Below, in pieces: positions 1 to 8,714 of a stretch of 64,000 nt of DNA (positions are counted from its first letter, which is position 1; every line of letters starts with the position of its first letter). The stretch covers positions 85,483 to 149,482 of the forward strand of contig NZ_JAUSSH010000010.1 of NCBI RefSeq assembly GCF_030812255.1, written 5' to 3'. The translations under genes and the position numbers were made by a program. This DNA is from Paeniglutamicibacter psychrophenolicus (GTDB lineage: Bacteria > Actinomycetota > Actinomycetes > Actinomycetales > Micrococcaceae). Under the pieces are notes generated by a model that saw only the letters and a list, made by a program, of their open reading frames with translations, was not told the origin of the DNA and ran no database searches.

Positions 1-826
1 ACCGCCACAGGTCGTAGCGGTAGTCCATGATGACCGGCCCGGTGAAGGTTGCCTCGGCGCCGACGCTGACGTGCTGCTCGGCCGAGATGTATGGAAGCGG
101 CACGGACTTGTTGGAGCTTGCACCGAGGAAGTTCAGGGTGGCGCCGTCATCCAGCAGCAGCGCGCGCTCCTGGTTCTCGGCTTCCAGTGCCAGGGCCTGG
201 GCGCTGCCCGGGGCAAAGGCATCGGTGGCCTGGCGCAGGGTGCGTTCCCCGGGGAGGATCGAGCTGGTTCCCTGGGCCAGGGTGATTTCGCCGAACTGGT
301 TCAGCGAGTAGTTGTCCGCCACCGTCCACTGTCCCTGCGGATCGACCAACATCGATTCGAAGCGCTCGCGCTCCGCATCGCCGGAGGGAATGTCGATGGC
401 CAGCGGCTTGATCGCGTCGGCCGGCTCGGCGAGCACCTCAATGCCGGATGCCGAGGCGCTGATCTGGGTCAGTCCGAAGTATTCGCCGACCGTACCGGTG
501 ACCTGCACGTGGTCGCCCACGGCGACCTCGGACACGCCGCTTGAGGAGAAGACGAAGATTCCCGAGCTGCCCTCGGGGGAAACCTCTGCGCCGCTGCCGG
601 CGGTCTGGACGTAGAAGCCGCGGATGCCTCCCTCGGCGTAGGCGCCGGTGACCACGGCGCGAACCGTCACCTGCTGTCCGGCCATTGGACTTGCGGAACC
701 CGTTCCCTGGATTGCCTCGATGGATGTTGGCTGGTTATCGGCCGCCGTGGCCGGAGCCATGGCCCCCATCGCCATCGAGGCCGCCAAGGTCGCGGTGGCC
801 AACGCAATTGTTGCGCGGTTCTTCAT
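1..826 (-). CDS. ExeM/NucH-type extracellular endonuclease, N-terminal part
   Basis: The reading frame begins at an ATG at 826, preceded by AGGGG, and runs off the left edge, so only about 275 N-terminal residues are visible. Residues 1-31 form a signal peptide (MKNRATIALATATLAASMAMG... ending APATA). The rest matches the front of ExeM/NucH-family secreted nucleases: an OB-fold-like segment with GGIRGFYVQ and GIFVF, then ERFESMLV, the TVADNYSLNQFGEI stretch, and FTGPVIMDYRYDLW. In this family an endonuclease/exonuclease/phosphatase catalytic domain follows, which would lie outside the window. Its likely role is extracellular DNA degradation for phosphate or nutrient recovery. The catalytic residues cannot be checked here. 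Confidence 0.85.
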   Translation of the reverse strand, partial: MKNRATIALATATLAASMAMGAMAPATAADNQPTSIEAIQGTGSASPMAGQQVTVRAVVTGAYAEGGIRGFYVQTAGSGAEVSPEGSSGIFVFSSSGVSEVAVGDHVQVTGTVGEYFGLTQISASASGIEVLAEPADAIKPLAIDIPSGDAERERFESMLVDPQGQWTVADNYSLNQFGEITLAQGTSSILPGERTLRQATDAFAPGSAQALALEAENQERALLLDDGATLNFLGASSNKSVPLPYISAEQHVSVGAEATFTGPVIMDYRYDLWR

Positions 827-1200
827 GGATTTCCCCTAGCTCGTTGTTTTCGCCGTGGCGATGTGGCGCACGGTGTGTAGCCCGAACAGATTTGATCATC
901 CGCGCGTGAACCGGGCATGAACGGGGCCTGAACCCCGCCGGGCCTTTCGCTGGATGGCCATTGAACCATCAAAGTCCAAGATGTGCTTCACGTCTAGGTG
1001 TTTGGTCCCCGGAGTGGGGGAAACGGAGGCAGGCATCCTCGTGCCCAAGAATTCCATGCCCGAACGACAAGCACCGTGCTTTCCGCCGCTTTCCCTCCGT
1101 TGCCGGGCCGGGTGCATGGCGTGGAGCCCCGGCAAAGAAAAAAGTCCCCCCGGGCGGCTCTTGCGAACCGTTCGAGGGGACATCATTCAGGCCTTGGCTG
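827..1200. other. Intergenic region, nuclease promoter side and terminator
   Basis: This 374-base stretch separates the nuclease start from the end of the tetratricopeptide-like gene, both read leftward. I see no plausible gene. It must hold the nuclease promoter, though no convincing -35/-10 pair stands out, and its right end contains the terminator at 1134-1181. Confidence 0.6.
1134..1181 (-). terminator. Rho-independent terminator of the dapB operon
   Basis: Read leftward, GTCCCC (1181-1176) pairs with GGGGAC (1149-1144) around a loop that contains a smaller CGAACGGTTCG hairpin. A run of T residues (TTTTTTCTTT on the minus strand, 1143-1134) follows at once. It lies just after the stop of the tetratricopeptide-like gene and should end the dapB transcript. 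Confidence 0.65.
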
Positions 1201-1650
1201 CTATTGCTTGCCGGCGGCCAGGTACAACCCGATGGCCTTGCGCATGGATTCGCGGGCCCGGCGGCGGTCCCCGGCCGCGTCGTAGGCCAGTGCCAGGCGG
1301 TGCCAGGACTTCCACGACTCGGGGTTTGCCTCGACCTCTTCCTTGTACTGCACGAAGTCTTCGTCGGCCGCGGCCTTGACGATGCGACCCGAGGGCGTGC
1401 GGGGCAGGTTGTCCTCGGGCAGCAGGCCCTCGGAGGCCAGGATCGAGGCCATCTTTTGGGTGCGTGAACCGAAGAGCACCTCGCGGATCAGGATCCACAC
1501 CCCGACCAGCGGGATGACCAGGGCGGCAACGCCGATGACCTTGGCGATCGGCTCCTCGGCGGTGATGAAGCGGACCGCCGAGCCGAAGGCGGCGACCAGG
1601 TAGAACACGAAGAGCAGCAGGATGGCGCCGACCCAGAACTTGGTTTTCAT
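1201..1650 (-). CDS. Membrane-anchored TPR-like protein downstream of dapB
   Basis: This is a 149-aa protein. Residues 7-27 and about 36-56 are two hydrophobic membrane segments. The C-terminal third (about 95-145) has a tetratricopeptide-like helical pattern: WHRLALAYDAAGDRRRARESMRKAIGLY. It starts 6 bases after the dapB stop on the same strand, so the two genes share a transcript, which ends at a clear terminator. I know no assigned function. Small two-TM/TPR proteins next to dapB are common in Micrococcaceae, from general recollection. It probably acts as a scaffold at the cytoplasmic face of the membrane. Confidence 0.75.
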   Translation of the reverse strand: MKTKFWVGAILLLFVFYLVAAFGSAVRFITAEEPIAKVIGVAALVIPLVGVWILIREVLFGSRTQKMASILASEGLLPEDNLPRTPSGRIVKAAADEDFVQYKEEVEANPESWKSWHRLALAYDAAGDRRRARESMRKAIGLYLAAGKQ

Positions 1651-1656
1651 GTGCGT

Positions 1657-2415
1657 CTAGCGACCCAACTCGAGGTAGCCGTCAAGGCCGTAGGTGAGCC
1701 CCGGACGCGAGGCCACGGTGCGCAGGCCCAGCAAAACCCCTGGCATGAAGGAGGCTCGGTCGTAGGAGTCGTGGCGCAGCGTGAGCTGCTCGCCTTCCCC
1801 TCCGAGCAGGACCTCCTGGTGGGCGACCAGGCCGCGCAGGCGCACCGAGTGCACATGGATCCCGTCAACCACCGCGCCGCGGGCGCCGTCCAGCTGGGTC
1901 TCGGTGGCATCCGGGCTCACCGGCACGCCGGCTGCTGCGCGCTCTGCGGCAATCAGCTCGGCGGTGCGCACCGCGGTGCCCGAGGGGGCGTCGACCTTGT
2001 TGGGGTGGTGCAGTTCGATGATTTCCACCGATTCGAAGTAGCGTGCCGCGGTGGCGGCGAAGGCCGAAGCCAGCACCGAGCCCAGGGCGAAGTTCGGGGC
2101 GATGAGCACACCGGTTTCGGGGTATTCGGCCAGCAGCGAGGTGAGGGACTCGCGCTTGTCGTCGTCCCATCCGGTGGTTCCGACCACCGCGTGGATGCCG
2201 TGCTCGACGGCGAAGCGCACATTGGCCTCGGTGCTTGCCGGGACGGACAGGTCCACCACGTGGGTGGCCCCGGTCTTCAACAGGATTTCCAGGGAATCAC
2301 CGCGGCCCAGCGCGGCCACCAGTTCCATGTCCGTGGCCGCATTGACGGCCTTGACGGCCTCGGCTCCCATTCGTCCCGCTGCGCCAATTACGGCGACTTT
2401 GTATGGTGCACTCAT
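1657..2415 (-). CDS. dapB: 4-hydroxy-tetrahydrodipicolinate reductase
   Basis: DapB reduces 4-hydroxy-tetrahydrodipicolinate to tetrahydrodipicolinate with NAD(P)H in the diaminopimelate/lysine pathway, in the cytoplasm. The protein starts with the dinucleotide-binding motif VIGAAGRMG. It carries DLSVPAS and VVGTTGW, and the family signature ELHHPNKVDAPSGTA with its catalytic histidine pair and lysine. The ATG at 2415 gives 252 aa, the usual length. The frame stays open upstream to 2523 but that extension has no family resemblance. It leads the two-gene unit with the tetratricopeptide-like protein. In relatives dapB often lies close to pnp and the M16 peptidase; here those are about 27 kb away. 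Confidence 0.95.
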   Translation of the reverse strand: MSAPYKVAVIGAAGRMGAEAVKAVNAATDMELVAALGRGDSLEILLKTGATHVVDLSVPASTEANVRFAVEHGIHAVVGTTGWDDDKRESLTSLLAEYPETGVLIAPNFALGSVLASAFAATAARYFESVEIIELHHPNKVDAPSGTAVRTAELIAAERAAAGVPVSPDATETQLDGARGAVVDGIHVHSVRLRGLVAHQEVLLGGEGEQLTLRHDSYDRASFMPGVLLGLRTVASRPGLTYGLDGYLELGR

Positions 2416-2630
2416 GGGTTCAAGCCTATCGGGAATTTTCGATGGCTCCGCGTCGGTGACAGGTGGCCCACATCCTGTTCCGTTGGGGGTCCGGCTGCTG
2501 CCCGGACTCGTCGAAATATCCACTGGCCTTCGGCTGCGTTGCCGCAGGCCAGCATCGGGGGCGTCCGGGGAACAAAAGGGGCAGCAAAAAGCCGCCGGAA
2601 TACAGTGCTTCCGGCGGCCCCTCGGTGGTT

Positions 2631-2873
2631 CTAGCTGGCGTCGATGACGTACCAGCAGCGATCCTCGCGATTCCAGCCCACCGAGGCATCACGCAATTTG
2701 CGCAAGGACTTCAGGACGTCGCGGTTGATGGCCGGGTGCCCGTTTTCGTGGGTGTAGACCCACTCCTCGCCGAAGGCCTCCGCAATGCGTGGCACGAGGG
2801 CTTCCTGGTGGACGGTCTTTTCTTTGTGGATCGCATCAAGGATCCACTGGGCAATTTCTGGTGCATTGGTCAT
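2631..2873 (-). CDS. Small conserved protein, possibly DUF6953-type
   Basis: This is an 80-aa cytoplasmic protein with no signal or membrane segment. Its sequence (AQWILDAI... VHQEALVPRIAEAFGEEWVYTHENGHPAINRDVLKSL... VGWNREDRCWYVID) reads as a small winged-helix-like domain. It resembles families in which a short helical protein ends with an aromatic 'W..ED..W' segment; I think of DUF6953 but cannot confirm it. It is a single gene between dapB and moaE on the same strand, with more than 180 bases on each side. Its function is unknown. Confidence 0.65.
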   Translation of the reverse strand: MTNAPEIAQWILDAIHKEKTVHQEALVPRIAEAFGEEWVYTHENGHPAINRDVLKSLRKLRDASVGWNREDRCWYVIDAS

Positions 2874-3059
2874 CTACTCAGGGTACTGGTGCACTGGACG
2901 CACCACACAACGCGCCCTTCCCGGGAATCGTCTTCACCACCCGCGCATTCCAGGAACGCTCCGGGTGCGTCAAGGGGCAGGCGGCAGGCGGGTACCGATG
3001 CCGGGCGATATGTTGGATCGCTTTTGCCGGTGGCCAAGCTGCTTGCCGGCCCGCAAGGC

Positions 3060-3509
3060 TTAGGCGCTGCCCACCCATTCGACCTCGCCGTCGGCGAAGA
3101 ACTGTTCCTTCCACACCGGCACGTGGGCCTTGACGGTCTCCACCAGGTCCCGGCAGGCCTCGAATGCTTCGCCGCGGTGGGCCGAGGCCGCCGCGGCCAC
3201 CAGTGCCGAGTCGCCGATGTGCAGCTCGCCGACCCGGTGTGCGGCCCAGAGCCGGGTGCCGGGGTGCCGGGCTGCGACCTCGGCCACCAGTTCGGCCATG
3301 CGCGCCGGGGCGCTGGGGTGCGCGCTGTAGGTCAGCCGCAGCACCTCGCGCCCGGAGTCGTGGTTGCGCACGATCCCGCCGAAGCTCACCACCGCGCCGG
3401 TGTGCGCGGATTCCACCGCGTCCCAGGCGGTGGCCGAATCGATCGGGGTGTCGCTGATCCCGGCGAAGACGACCTCGCCGGGAACCGGGGTGCTGCTAGT
3501 GGTGGGCAT
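3060..3509 (-). CDS. moaE: Molybdopterin synthase catalytic subunit MoaE
   Basis: MoaE is the large subunit of molybdopterin synthase. With thiocarboxylated MoaD it turns precursor Z (cyclic pyranopterin monophosphate) into molybdopterin. Recognisable blocks are GAVVSFGGIVRNHDSGREVLRLTYSAHPSA, HRVGELHIGDSALVAAAASAHRGEAFEACRDLVETVK, and the catalytic-lysine region KAHVPVWKEQFFADGEVEWVG near the end. The length (149 aa) is normal. The ATG overlaps the end of mog by 14 bases, so it is the last gene of the moeA-moaC-mog-moaE operon. Confidence 0.93.
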   Translation of the reverse strand: MPTTSSTPVPGEVVFAGISDTPIDSATAWDAVESAHTGAVVSFGGIVRNHDSGREVLRLTYSAHPSAPARMAELVAEVAARHPGTRLWAAHRVGELHIGDSALVAAAASAHRGEAFEACRDLVETVKAHVPVWKEQFFADGEVEWVGSA

Positions 3510-3999
3510 GGCTTCCCTCGAGCTGGTCGCAGATGTGTGTCAGGACCGGGGCGAGCACGGAGAGCCCGTCCATGACCCCGGACGGGGATCCGGGCAGGTT
3601 CACGATGAAGGTCTCCCCCGCGATGCCCGCATGCCCGCGGCTGAGCGAAGCCATCGGGGTCTTCTGCAGCCCGGCGGCGCGCAGCGCCTCCATGATCCCG
3701 GGCACTGTGCGGTCCAGCAGCGGCTCGGTCTGTTCCGGGGTCACGTCGTCTGCGCTCAGCCCGGTGCCGCCGGAGGTGATGATGACGCTGGGCTTGGCCA
3801 GCAGCATGCCCTGCAGCGCCGCACCCACGGCCGGGCCGTCGGGCACGATGACCGCGGGGATGACGTCGAAGTTCTGTTCCTGCAGCCAGTCGGCGATGAT
3901 CGGGGCGCTGGCATCCTCGTAGATGCCCAGCGCGGCACGGGTGGACGAGATCAAGATGGCAGCCTTGCGGGGGGCTCCCAGTGGTTCACAGGCGCTCAT
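3496..3999 (-). CDS. mog: MogA/MoaB-family molybdenum cofactor protein
   Basis: This 167-aa protein belongs to the MogA/MoaB family, which adenylylates molybdopterin before metal insertion. It has the MoCF-binding fold signature: [18 protein letters not shown], where the GGTG loop binds the pterin, followed by the VPGIMEALR segment, and later [16 protein letters not shown]. Its ATG overlaps the moaC stop by four bases (ATGA), which indicates translational coupling. MogA and MoaB cannot be told apart with confidence from this sequence. In actinobacteria the enzyme works together with MoeA, encoded two genes upstream. Confidence 0.9.
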   Translation of the reverse strand: MSACEPLGAPRKAAILISSTRAALGIYEDASAPIIADWLQEQNFDVIPAVIVPDGPAVGAALQGMLLAKPSVIITSGGTGLSADDVTPEQTEPLLDRTVPGIMEALRAAGLQKTPMASLSRGHAGIAGETFIVNLPGSPSGVMDGLSVLAPVLTHICDQLEGSHAHH

Positions 4000-4544
4000 G
4001 CGCGTATTTCTCCTTCGGGGTTCGGGTGTTGTTGCGGGGCAATGTCCCAGGAACCGGACTTGCCGCCGGACTTGGACAGCACCCGCATGTCGGTGATGCT
4101 TGCGTGCTTGTCGACGGCCTTGATCATGTCATACAAGGCCAGGGCGGCGGTGGACACGGCGGTCAGCGCCTCCATTTCCACCCCGGTGACCCCGCGGGTC
4201 TTCACGGTGGCCAGGATGCGCACGCGGTCCACGGCGTCCAGCTCGAAGTCGACTGTGACCTTGGAGATCGGCAGCGGGTGGCACAGCGGGATCAGCTCGG
4301 AGGTTTTCTTGGCCCCCATGATCCCGGCGATCCGTGCCACGGCCAGCGCGTCGCCCTTGGGCATCCCGGAGGAGGCGACCAGCGCCATGACCTCCTCTGT
4401 GGTGTGCACCCAGGCCTCGGCGGTGGCCTCGCGGCTGGTTTCGGCCTTCTCGCTGACATCGACCATGTGGGCGCTGCCGTCTGCGCGCACGTGCGAGAGC
4501 TTGGCCGGTTCGGACCCGGGTGCCGGTGTGGTGTCGGGGTTCAT
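3996..4544 (-). CDS. moaC: Cyclic pyranopterin monophosphate synthase MoaC
   Basis: MoaC forms cyclic pyranopterin monophosphate from the product of MoaA, the first committed step of Moco synthesis. The 182-aa protein has the family motifs [16 protein letters not shown], the [24 protein letters not shown] block with its conserved Lys/His, and the [26 protein letters not shown] helix; SKSGGKSG closes the domain. Both ends overlap neighbours by four bases (moeA before, mog after). Its partner moaA is not in this operon but 14 kb to the right on the other strand. Confidence 0.95.
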   Translation of the reverse strand: MNPDTTPAPGSEPAKLSHVRADGSAHMVDVSEKAETSREATAEAWVHTTEEVMALVASSGMPKGDALAVARIAGIMGAKKTSELIPLCHPLPISKVTVDFELDAVDRVRILATVKTRGVTGVEMEALTAVSTAALALYDMIKAVDKHASITDMRVLSKSGGKSGSWDIAPQQHPNPEGEIRA

Positions 4545-5797
4545 GAGCCATCTCCAATGATCAATACCTGCACCGGGCTTCCGGCGGGCAGGACGGTGGT
4601 GTCCTCATCGATGAGGATGAACGAGTTGCTGCCGGCCAGTGCGGCGAGCAGGTGCGAGGAGGCCCCGCCCAGCGGGGTGAAGACGCCCCCGGCATAGCTG
4701 CCGCGGCGGACCTGGAGCTTGTTGGGCATGGAGGTCACCTCCTCGGTGAGCGTGGCCAGCAGTTGCTGGCGCTCGGGCAGCCCCAGGATCTCGGCGAGCG
4801 CTGGGCGCAGGAACATCTCGTAGCTGACGTACGCGCTGACCGGGTTGCCGGGGAAGGCAATGAATGCCACGGGTGCGTGTCCGGGCAACGCCAGGTTCCC
4901 CGCTCCCTGCGGTCCTCCCGGTTGCATGGCCACCGAACCGAATTCGATGCCGTGATTGATGAGCACTTCCTTGACCACGTCAAAGGCGCCCTGGGAGATC
5001 CCCCCGCTGCTGAGCACCAACCGGTAGGAGCGCTCGCCGGCGTCCAGCGCCTGGCCCAACGAGGCCATGAAGCTTTCGGGGGAATCGTCAAGCACCCCCA
5101 CGGTGGTCACGGCGCATCCGGCGGATTCCAGTGCGGCGGCCAGCATCGTGGTGTTGGCGTCGTGGATCTGCCCGGGTGCAAGCTCCGAACCCGGTGCCAC
5201 CAGTTCGTCACCGGTGGACAGCAGCAGCACCTCCGGGCGCCGGAACACTGCCACCTCGCCGATGCCCAGGCCCGCGAGCAACCCCAGGGAGGTGGGTCCC
5301 AGCCGGGTGCCGGCTGCGAGCACCGGGTCCCCGGCGGCGATGTCGCTGCCGGTGGCGCGGATGTAGCTGCCTGGCTCGGCAATGGCCGGCAGCCGGACGC
5401 GGAAGCCGGAGGCGGTCTCGGCTTCGCCGGGGAATCTGTCGGGTTCGGCCGCCTCGATGGGGATCACGGTGTTGGCTCCGGCCGGGACGGGGGCACCGGT
5501 CATGATCGGTGCTGCGGTGCCGGTTTCCAGGTCCGGTGCCGCAACGCCTGCGGCAATGGGTGCCACCACGCGCAGCGGCTCGGGTCCGAGGTCGGCGGTG
5601 TTCACCGCGTACCCGTCCATCTGCGAGTTGTCCCAGGGCGGCAGCGAGCGCGGGGCCGTGACCGGGGCGGCCAGGGTCCGGCCCAGGGCACGGTCCAACA
5701 CGAGGGTCTCGGTGCCCGGGTCGCCGAGGGCCTTATCGAGGAGGTCCTTGATGCCGGCCCGGTGCTCGGTGACACTGCGGCGGAAGGGTGAGGTCAT
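4541..5797 (-). CDS. moeA: Molybdopterin molybdenumtransferase MoeA
   Basis: MoeA inserts molybdate into adenylylated molybdopterin. The 418-aa protein shows the usual order: N-terminal [31 protein letters not shown], the [19 protein letters not shown] block, the MoCF domain with STGDELV..G and [11 protein letters not shown], then [29 protein letters not shown], and a C-terminal beta domain. I chose the ATG at 5797 because AGGA lies 8 bases upstream; the frame could also begin at 5806 or 5818. It is the first gene of a four-gene operon in which every junction overlaps. Confidence 0.93.
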   Translation of the reverse strand: MTSPFRRSVTEHRAGIKDLLDKALGDPGTETLVLDRALGRTLAAPVTAPRSLPPWDNSQMDGYAVNTADLGPEPLRVVAPIAAGVAAPDLETGTAAPIMTGAPVPAGANTVIPIEAAEPDRFPGEAETASGFRVRLPAIAEPGSYIRATGSDIAAGDPVLAAGTRLGPTSLGLLAGLGIGEVAVFRRPEVLLLSTGDELVAPGSELAPGQIHDANTTMLAAALESAGCAVTTVGVLDDSPESFMASLGQALDAGERSYRLVLSSGGISQGAFDVVKEVLINHGIEFGSVAMQPGGPQGAGNLALPGHAPVAFIAFPGNPVSAYVSYEMFLRPALAEILGLPERQQLLATLTEEVTSMPNKLQVRRGSYAGGVFTPLGGASSHLLAALAGSNSFILIDEDTTVLPAGSPVQVLIIGDGS

Positions 5798-5860
5798 GGC
5801 ATCCATCCTAGGCCGCAACCTGCAAGGGATGCTTGTTGGCGGCCGTGCCGCGTCGGTGGA

Positions 5861-6454
5861 CTATGCGTCGCTGGCCGGGGGTTGTTTCAGGCACTTGTAG
5901 CGCACCAACATGACACCCGTGCCAAAGCTTCGCGGTGGTTCCACCATCTCGAAGCGGCTGGCTTCCACCCCGTTGGGGAAAAGCTTCTTTCCCGTGCCCA
6001 GTACCACCGGATACACCCACAGGTTCAGCTGGTCCACCAGTCGCGCCTTGAAAAGCGACTGCAACAGGTCCGCGCTTCCCCAGGAATGGATCTGCCGGTG
6101 GGCGGCCAGCAGGGCCGGCAGTGCTGCGGCGGCATCCACGAGCTGGGTGGTGTTCTCCCATGTGAGTTCCGGGGTGCCGCGGGAGGCCAGGTACTTGGGC
6201 ACCGCATCGAAGGCAATCCCGATCGCGTCCGTCTTCCCCGGCCAATAGCCGGCAAAGAGCTCGTAGGTGATCCGTCCCAGGAGCAGGGCATCGGATTCCT
6301 GCACGTCGGCGATGATCTGTGCACCGGCCTCGGCCGTCCGGTAGGGAGTTTCCCATCCCGGGTATTCGAATCCCCCGTCCTGGTCGCTTGGACCGCCGTT
6401 GGCCTGGATCACCCCGTCCATCGTGATGTGCATGTTCACGTGCAGCTCACCCAT
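5861..6454 (-). CDS. RibD-C/dihydrofolate-reductase-like protein
   Basis: This 197-aa protein has the RibD C-terminal (DHFR-like) fold common in actinobacteria: an N-terminal strand HVNMHITMDGVIQ, a nucleotide-binding segment DALLLGRITYELFAGYW, IHSWGSADLLQSLFKARLVDQLNLWVYPVVLGTGKKLFPNG as the typical second half, and a final GVMLVRYKC strand. The family reduces small substrates with NADPH, but most members of this subgroup have no known substrate. The ATG at 6454 is supported by GGAAGAAG six bases upstream. It is a single gene, 64 bases upstream of moeA and read in the same direction. Confidence 0.85.
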   Translation of the reverse strand: MGELHVNMHITMDGVIQANGGPSDQDGGFEYPGWETPYRTAEAGAQIIADVQESDALLLGRITYELFAGYWPGKTDAIGIAFDAVPKYLASRGTPELTWENTTQLVDAAAALPALLAAHRQIHSWGSADLLQSLFKARLVDQLNLWVYPVVLGTGKKLFPNGVEASRFEMVEPPRSFGTGVMLVRYKCLKQPPASDA

Positions 6455-6955
6455 GACGCGCTTCTTCCCATCAGTAGGAATTGCCGGCGGCGTCACCGCC
6501 GGCCGTTTGATGCAGCAAGTGTAGGCCGCATCCCGATCTCAGGAAACTGTTGTCCCGGCAGCTCCAATTAGCACCGGGAGTGTCAATGTCGCCATACTGA
6601 CGCTGCGGGCCGGCGCCCACTTCCGTCAACCATTTCCTGGGCCGCCCGGATCGTGTTCTTCACACACCTGGTGGCCCGCGGCCCGGCCGGTCACCTCTCC
6701 AAGACCCCCGCCGTTCCCATCGAGGCCATCGCGGCGAACTTGTTCCCGCCGACCGGCAGTGACGGTCATGCTGCACTGGGTTTGCGCCCCACCGGGTTCA
6801 GGCCCTGTGTCTGGCTTGCCTGAACAGACAGGAACGTGGGGAGCGCACGCGGGTGCGGTTCCGGGCGGCCTGCATCTACCGAGTCAGCGAACCAACAGTG
6901 ACGCTCTTGTTCAATTGTTATATAATTAATCATATAAGGACGAAGGGAGTCCCCC
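6455..6955. other. Gene-poor boundary between core and accessory DNA
   Basis: No complete gene is visible in these 500 bases. At 6483-6503 a perfect 8-bp inverted repeat (GCCGGCGG, 5-base spacer) sits in the leader of the RibD-like gene. From about 6640 to 6775 the plus strand has an open, high-GC frame without a start (RIVFFTHLVARGPAGH...), which could be a worn gene fragment, but I cannot name it. AT content jumps sharply at about 6905 where the vapBC promoter begins, marking a compositional border. Confidence 0.5.
6918..6937. promoter_or_regulatory. Palindromic vapBC operator overlapping the promoter
   Basis: The 20 bases TTATATAATTAATCATATAA read almost the same on both strands, with one mismatched pair. 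They contain a TATAAT-like -10 element and lie 18 bases before the vapB ATG; a TTGTTC upstream could act as -35. VapB antitoxins of the ribbon-helix-helix or AbrB type normally bind such AT-rich palindromes as a VapBC complex to repress their own operon, so this is the expected autoregulatory site. Confidence 0.65.
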
Positions 6956-7168
6956 ATGGCAGTCACAAGTGTCGATCTGGACCTGAAGTTGATCGAGCGA
7001 GCAAGGGCGCTGACGGGTGAGAAGTCGAACCGCGCTGTCCTCGACCTCGCTTTGCGACGCCTGATCGCTTCGAAGCAGAAGGGCTCGATGATTGACGGCA
7101 TCTCCGCCTTGAGCGATCTTGAGTCCGAACTCGGCTCACCAGTCGTTGTTCCTCCCCGCGCCTCATGA
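6956..7168 (+). CDS. vapB: VapB-type antitoxin
   Basis: This is a 70-aa antitoxin. The N-terminal 40 residues (MAVTSVDLDLKLIERARALTGEKSNRAVLDLALRRLIA) look like a ribbon-helix-helix DNA-binding domain of the VapB/DUF2191 kind, and the C-terminal tail would wrap around the toxin. GGGAG lies seven bases before the ATG. The last codons overlap vapC by four bases (ATGA), the classic toxin-antitoxin arrangement. It should neutralise the PIN toxin and repress the operon through the palindrome in the promoter. Confidence 0.85.
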   Translation: MAVTSVDLDLKLIERARALTGEKSNRAVLDLALRRLIASKQKGSMIDGISALSDLESELGSPVVVPPRAS

Positions 7169-7578
7169 CGGATTACCTGGTCGACAACTCCGTTTGGGCC
7201 CGGCTCGCGTCCGGTGATGCGCGCATCACCGCGCGACTGCGGCACATTGAGCGCGCGCCATCGGATCTCTTCGTAACCTGCCCTCCGCAGGTCCTGGAGT
7301 TCTGCCACAGCGCCCGGAACCCAGATGAGTACGCAACGTATCGGGAACAGATCTCACTCGGATTCCCGTTGGAACATGCTCCCGACGAGTCGCTGGTGCT
7401 CGATATCCAGAGCGCCCTATGGAGTTCGGGCCTCGTCCGCGCGGCGGGTTCGCTCGACATTCTCATCGCCGGCTACGCGATCGTGAATGACGCAACCGTG
7501 CTCTCAGCCGACCACGACTTTGACCATATCGCCGCGGTGAGCGATCTGAAACACGAGTATGTTGCGCCTTTGCCGTAG
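7165..7578 (+). CDS. vapC: VapC-type PIN-domain ribonuclease toxin
   Basis: This 137-aa PIN-domain protein begins YLVDNSVWARL, with the first catalytic Asp at residue 7. It then shows a Glu in LEFCHSAR, SLDILIAGYAIVNDATVLSADHDFDHIA with two further acidic residues, and a short C-terminal strand. These four acidic positions form the metal-binding site of VapC endoribonucleases, which cut initiator tRNA or rRNA loops when freed from VapB. The start codon overlaps the vapB stop. The acidic residues all appear intact, so the toxin is probably active. Confidence 0.88.
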   Translation: MTDYLVDNSVWARLASGDARITARLRHIERAPSDLFVTCPPQVLEFCHSARNPDEYATYREQISLGFPLEHAPDESLVLDIQSALWSSGLVRAAGSLDILIAGYAIVNDATVLSADHDFDHIAAVSDLKHEYVAPLP

Positions 7579-7898
7579 TTACTGGCAGTTGCTCCAACCG
7601 CGCAATCGCAATGAATCCCTGTCGGAACATGACGGAGTTTATGTCCATTGCAGATAGAACCGGGCAGAAGGCGTTTCTCGGATTACCGCTTGGAAAGCAT
7701 CCACTCCACCACAGTGGGGCTGGCCAGCGCGTTTGCATACGGCCGTGTCGCTCAGCGGTTCACCCGCGGCGTTCTACCCCGCGAACATCTGAACGCCCGG
7801 GATGTCCCATCGCGACGTCGTCGTGTTTGACCCCCGAAAGTCGTTGATCCTGGGCGTCGTAAGCCGCAACCTTCCTGGCCAACCGACGGAACGCCCGG
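7579..7898. other. Spacer between vapBC and higA, no gene assigned
   Basis: These 320 bases hold no gene I can support. A plus-strand frame ending at 7830 encodes VGLASAFAYGRVAQRFTRGVLPREH, which looks protein-like but has no clear start or family. Both flanking toxin-antitoxin loci are convergent here, so this may be a scar of past insertion. Confidence 0.45.
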
Positions 7899-8219
7899 TC
7901 AGGCAACCTTCAACGGCGTGATCGCTGCGACTTTGTCCCGCAGGGCCCGACGCTTGAGCCGCAGCTCGTAGTTGGACTGCAGGCTCATCCAGAACTCTTC
8001 CGAAGTACCGAAATACCGTGCGAGCCGGATCGCGGTATCAGCCGTGATCCCGCGCTTGCCGTGCACGATCTCGTTAATTCGACGCGGGGGCACGCCGATG
8101 GACACCGCAAGCTTGTTCTGGGTGATCCCGAATCCCTCGATGAAGTCCTCCACCAGGATCTCCCCCGGGTGTATCAGCTCGATCAGATTCGCCTCAGGGG
8201 TAATCGAGGAGTTCAACAT
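7899..8219 (-). CDS. higA: HigA-family antitoxin without a working partner
   Basis: This 106-aa XRE-type antitoxin carries HPGEILVEDFIEGFGITQNKLAVSIGVPPRRINEIVHGKRGITADTAIRLARYFG, the helix-turn-helix of HigA/VapI proteins, and ends AAITPLKVA. It is a close paralogue of the HigA at 8407-8706, sharing NKLAVSIGVPPRRINEIVHGKR and the last seven residues. I prefer the ATG at 8219, with GGAAG eight bases before it; an ATG at 8234 is also in frame. Its own higB survives only as the 3' fragment at 8194-8310. It may act as a solitary repressor or cross-neutralise the neighbouring HigB. Confidence 0.85.
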   Translation of the reverse strand: MLNSSITPEANLIELIHPGEILVEDFIEGFGITQNKLAVSIGVPPRRINEIVHGKRGITADTAIRLARYFGTSEEFWMSLQSNYELRLKRRALRDKVAAITPLKVA

Positions 8220-8310
8220 CTTCCGCACTTCCATCGTTCCAAACGAAGCAGAGACGCCACTGCACCTTCACACGGATGCCTTGCTGACCGCGACGTTCAC
8301 CGCTGGCGAT
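8194..8310 (-). pseudogene. Remnant of a higB toxin gene (3' end only)
   Basis: On the minus strand, in a frame different from the overlapping higA, about 38 codons read GERRGQQGIRVKVQWRLCFVWNDGSAEDVELLDYP and then stop (TGA, 8196-8194). This lines up without gaps with the C-terminus of the intact HigB next door ([35 protein letters not shown]). The N-terminal two thirds, which should carry the rest of the RelE-like RNase fold, are missing. The overlap with higA preserves the order of a higBA operon. Confidence 0.75.
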
Positions 8311-8406
8311 AACGCCGTAAGCACTTGAACGCCGCATTCGACGCCCCCAGCTGCTCTACGGCTTTGGCCTCGCATCGATTGAGGGGCCGTGCGTCCAGTT
8401 GATCAC

Positions 8407-8706
8407 TCACGCGACTTTCAACGGAGTGATCGCTGCGATTTGATCGGCCACACGGTCTTCCGCGAGCTCGAGCGCGTACCGAGTCTGCAGGTTGAGCCAG
8501 AACTGCGGAGACACCCCGAAGTACCGTCCCAGACGCAGGGCAGTATCGGCTGTGATGGCCCGCTTCCCATGCACAATCTCGTTGATGCGCCTCGGCGGCA
8601 CACCGATCGACACGGCGAGCTTGTTCTGGCTGATCCCGAAACCCTTGATGAAGTCCTCCATCAGGACCTCACCTGGGTGGATCGGTGGGTAAAGTTTCTC
8701 GACCAT
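8407..8706 (-). CDS. higA: HigA antitoxin of the intact higBA pair
   Basis: This 99-aa XRE/HigA antitoxin reads MVEKLYPPIHPGEVLMEDFIKGFGISQNKLAVSIGVPPRRINEIVHGKRAITADTALRLGRYFG. It starts at the ATG at 8706, whose ribosome site GAGGAAG overlaps the higB stop codon, so its translation depends on that of higB. The toxin-first order is usual for higBA. HigA binds HigB and represses the operon promoter, which would lie upstream of 8996. The near-identical core shared with the orphan higA suggests a tandem duplication of the whole locus. Confidence 0.9.
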   Translation of the reverse strand: MVEKLYPPIHPGEVLMEDFIKGFGISQNKLAVSIGVPPRRINEIVHGKRAITADTALRLGRYFGVSPQFWLNLQTRYALELAEDRVADQIAAITPLKVA

Positions 8707-8714
8707 TATCTTCC

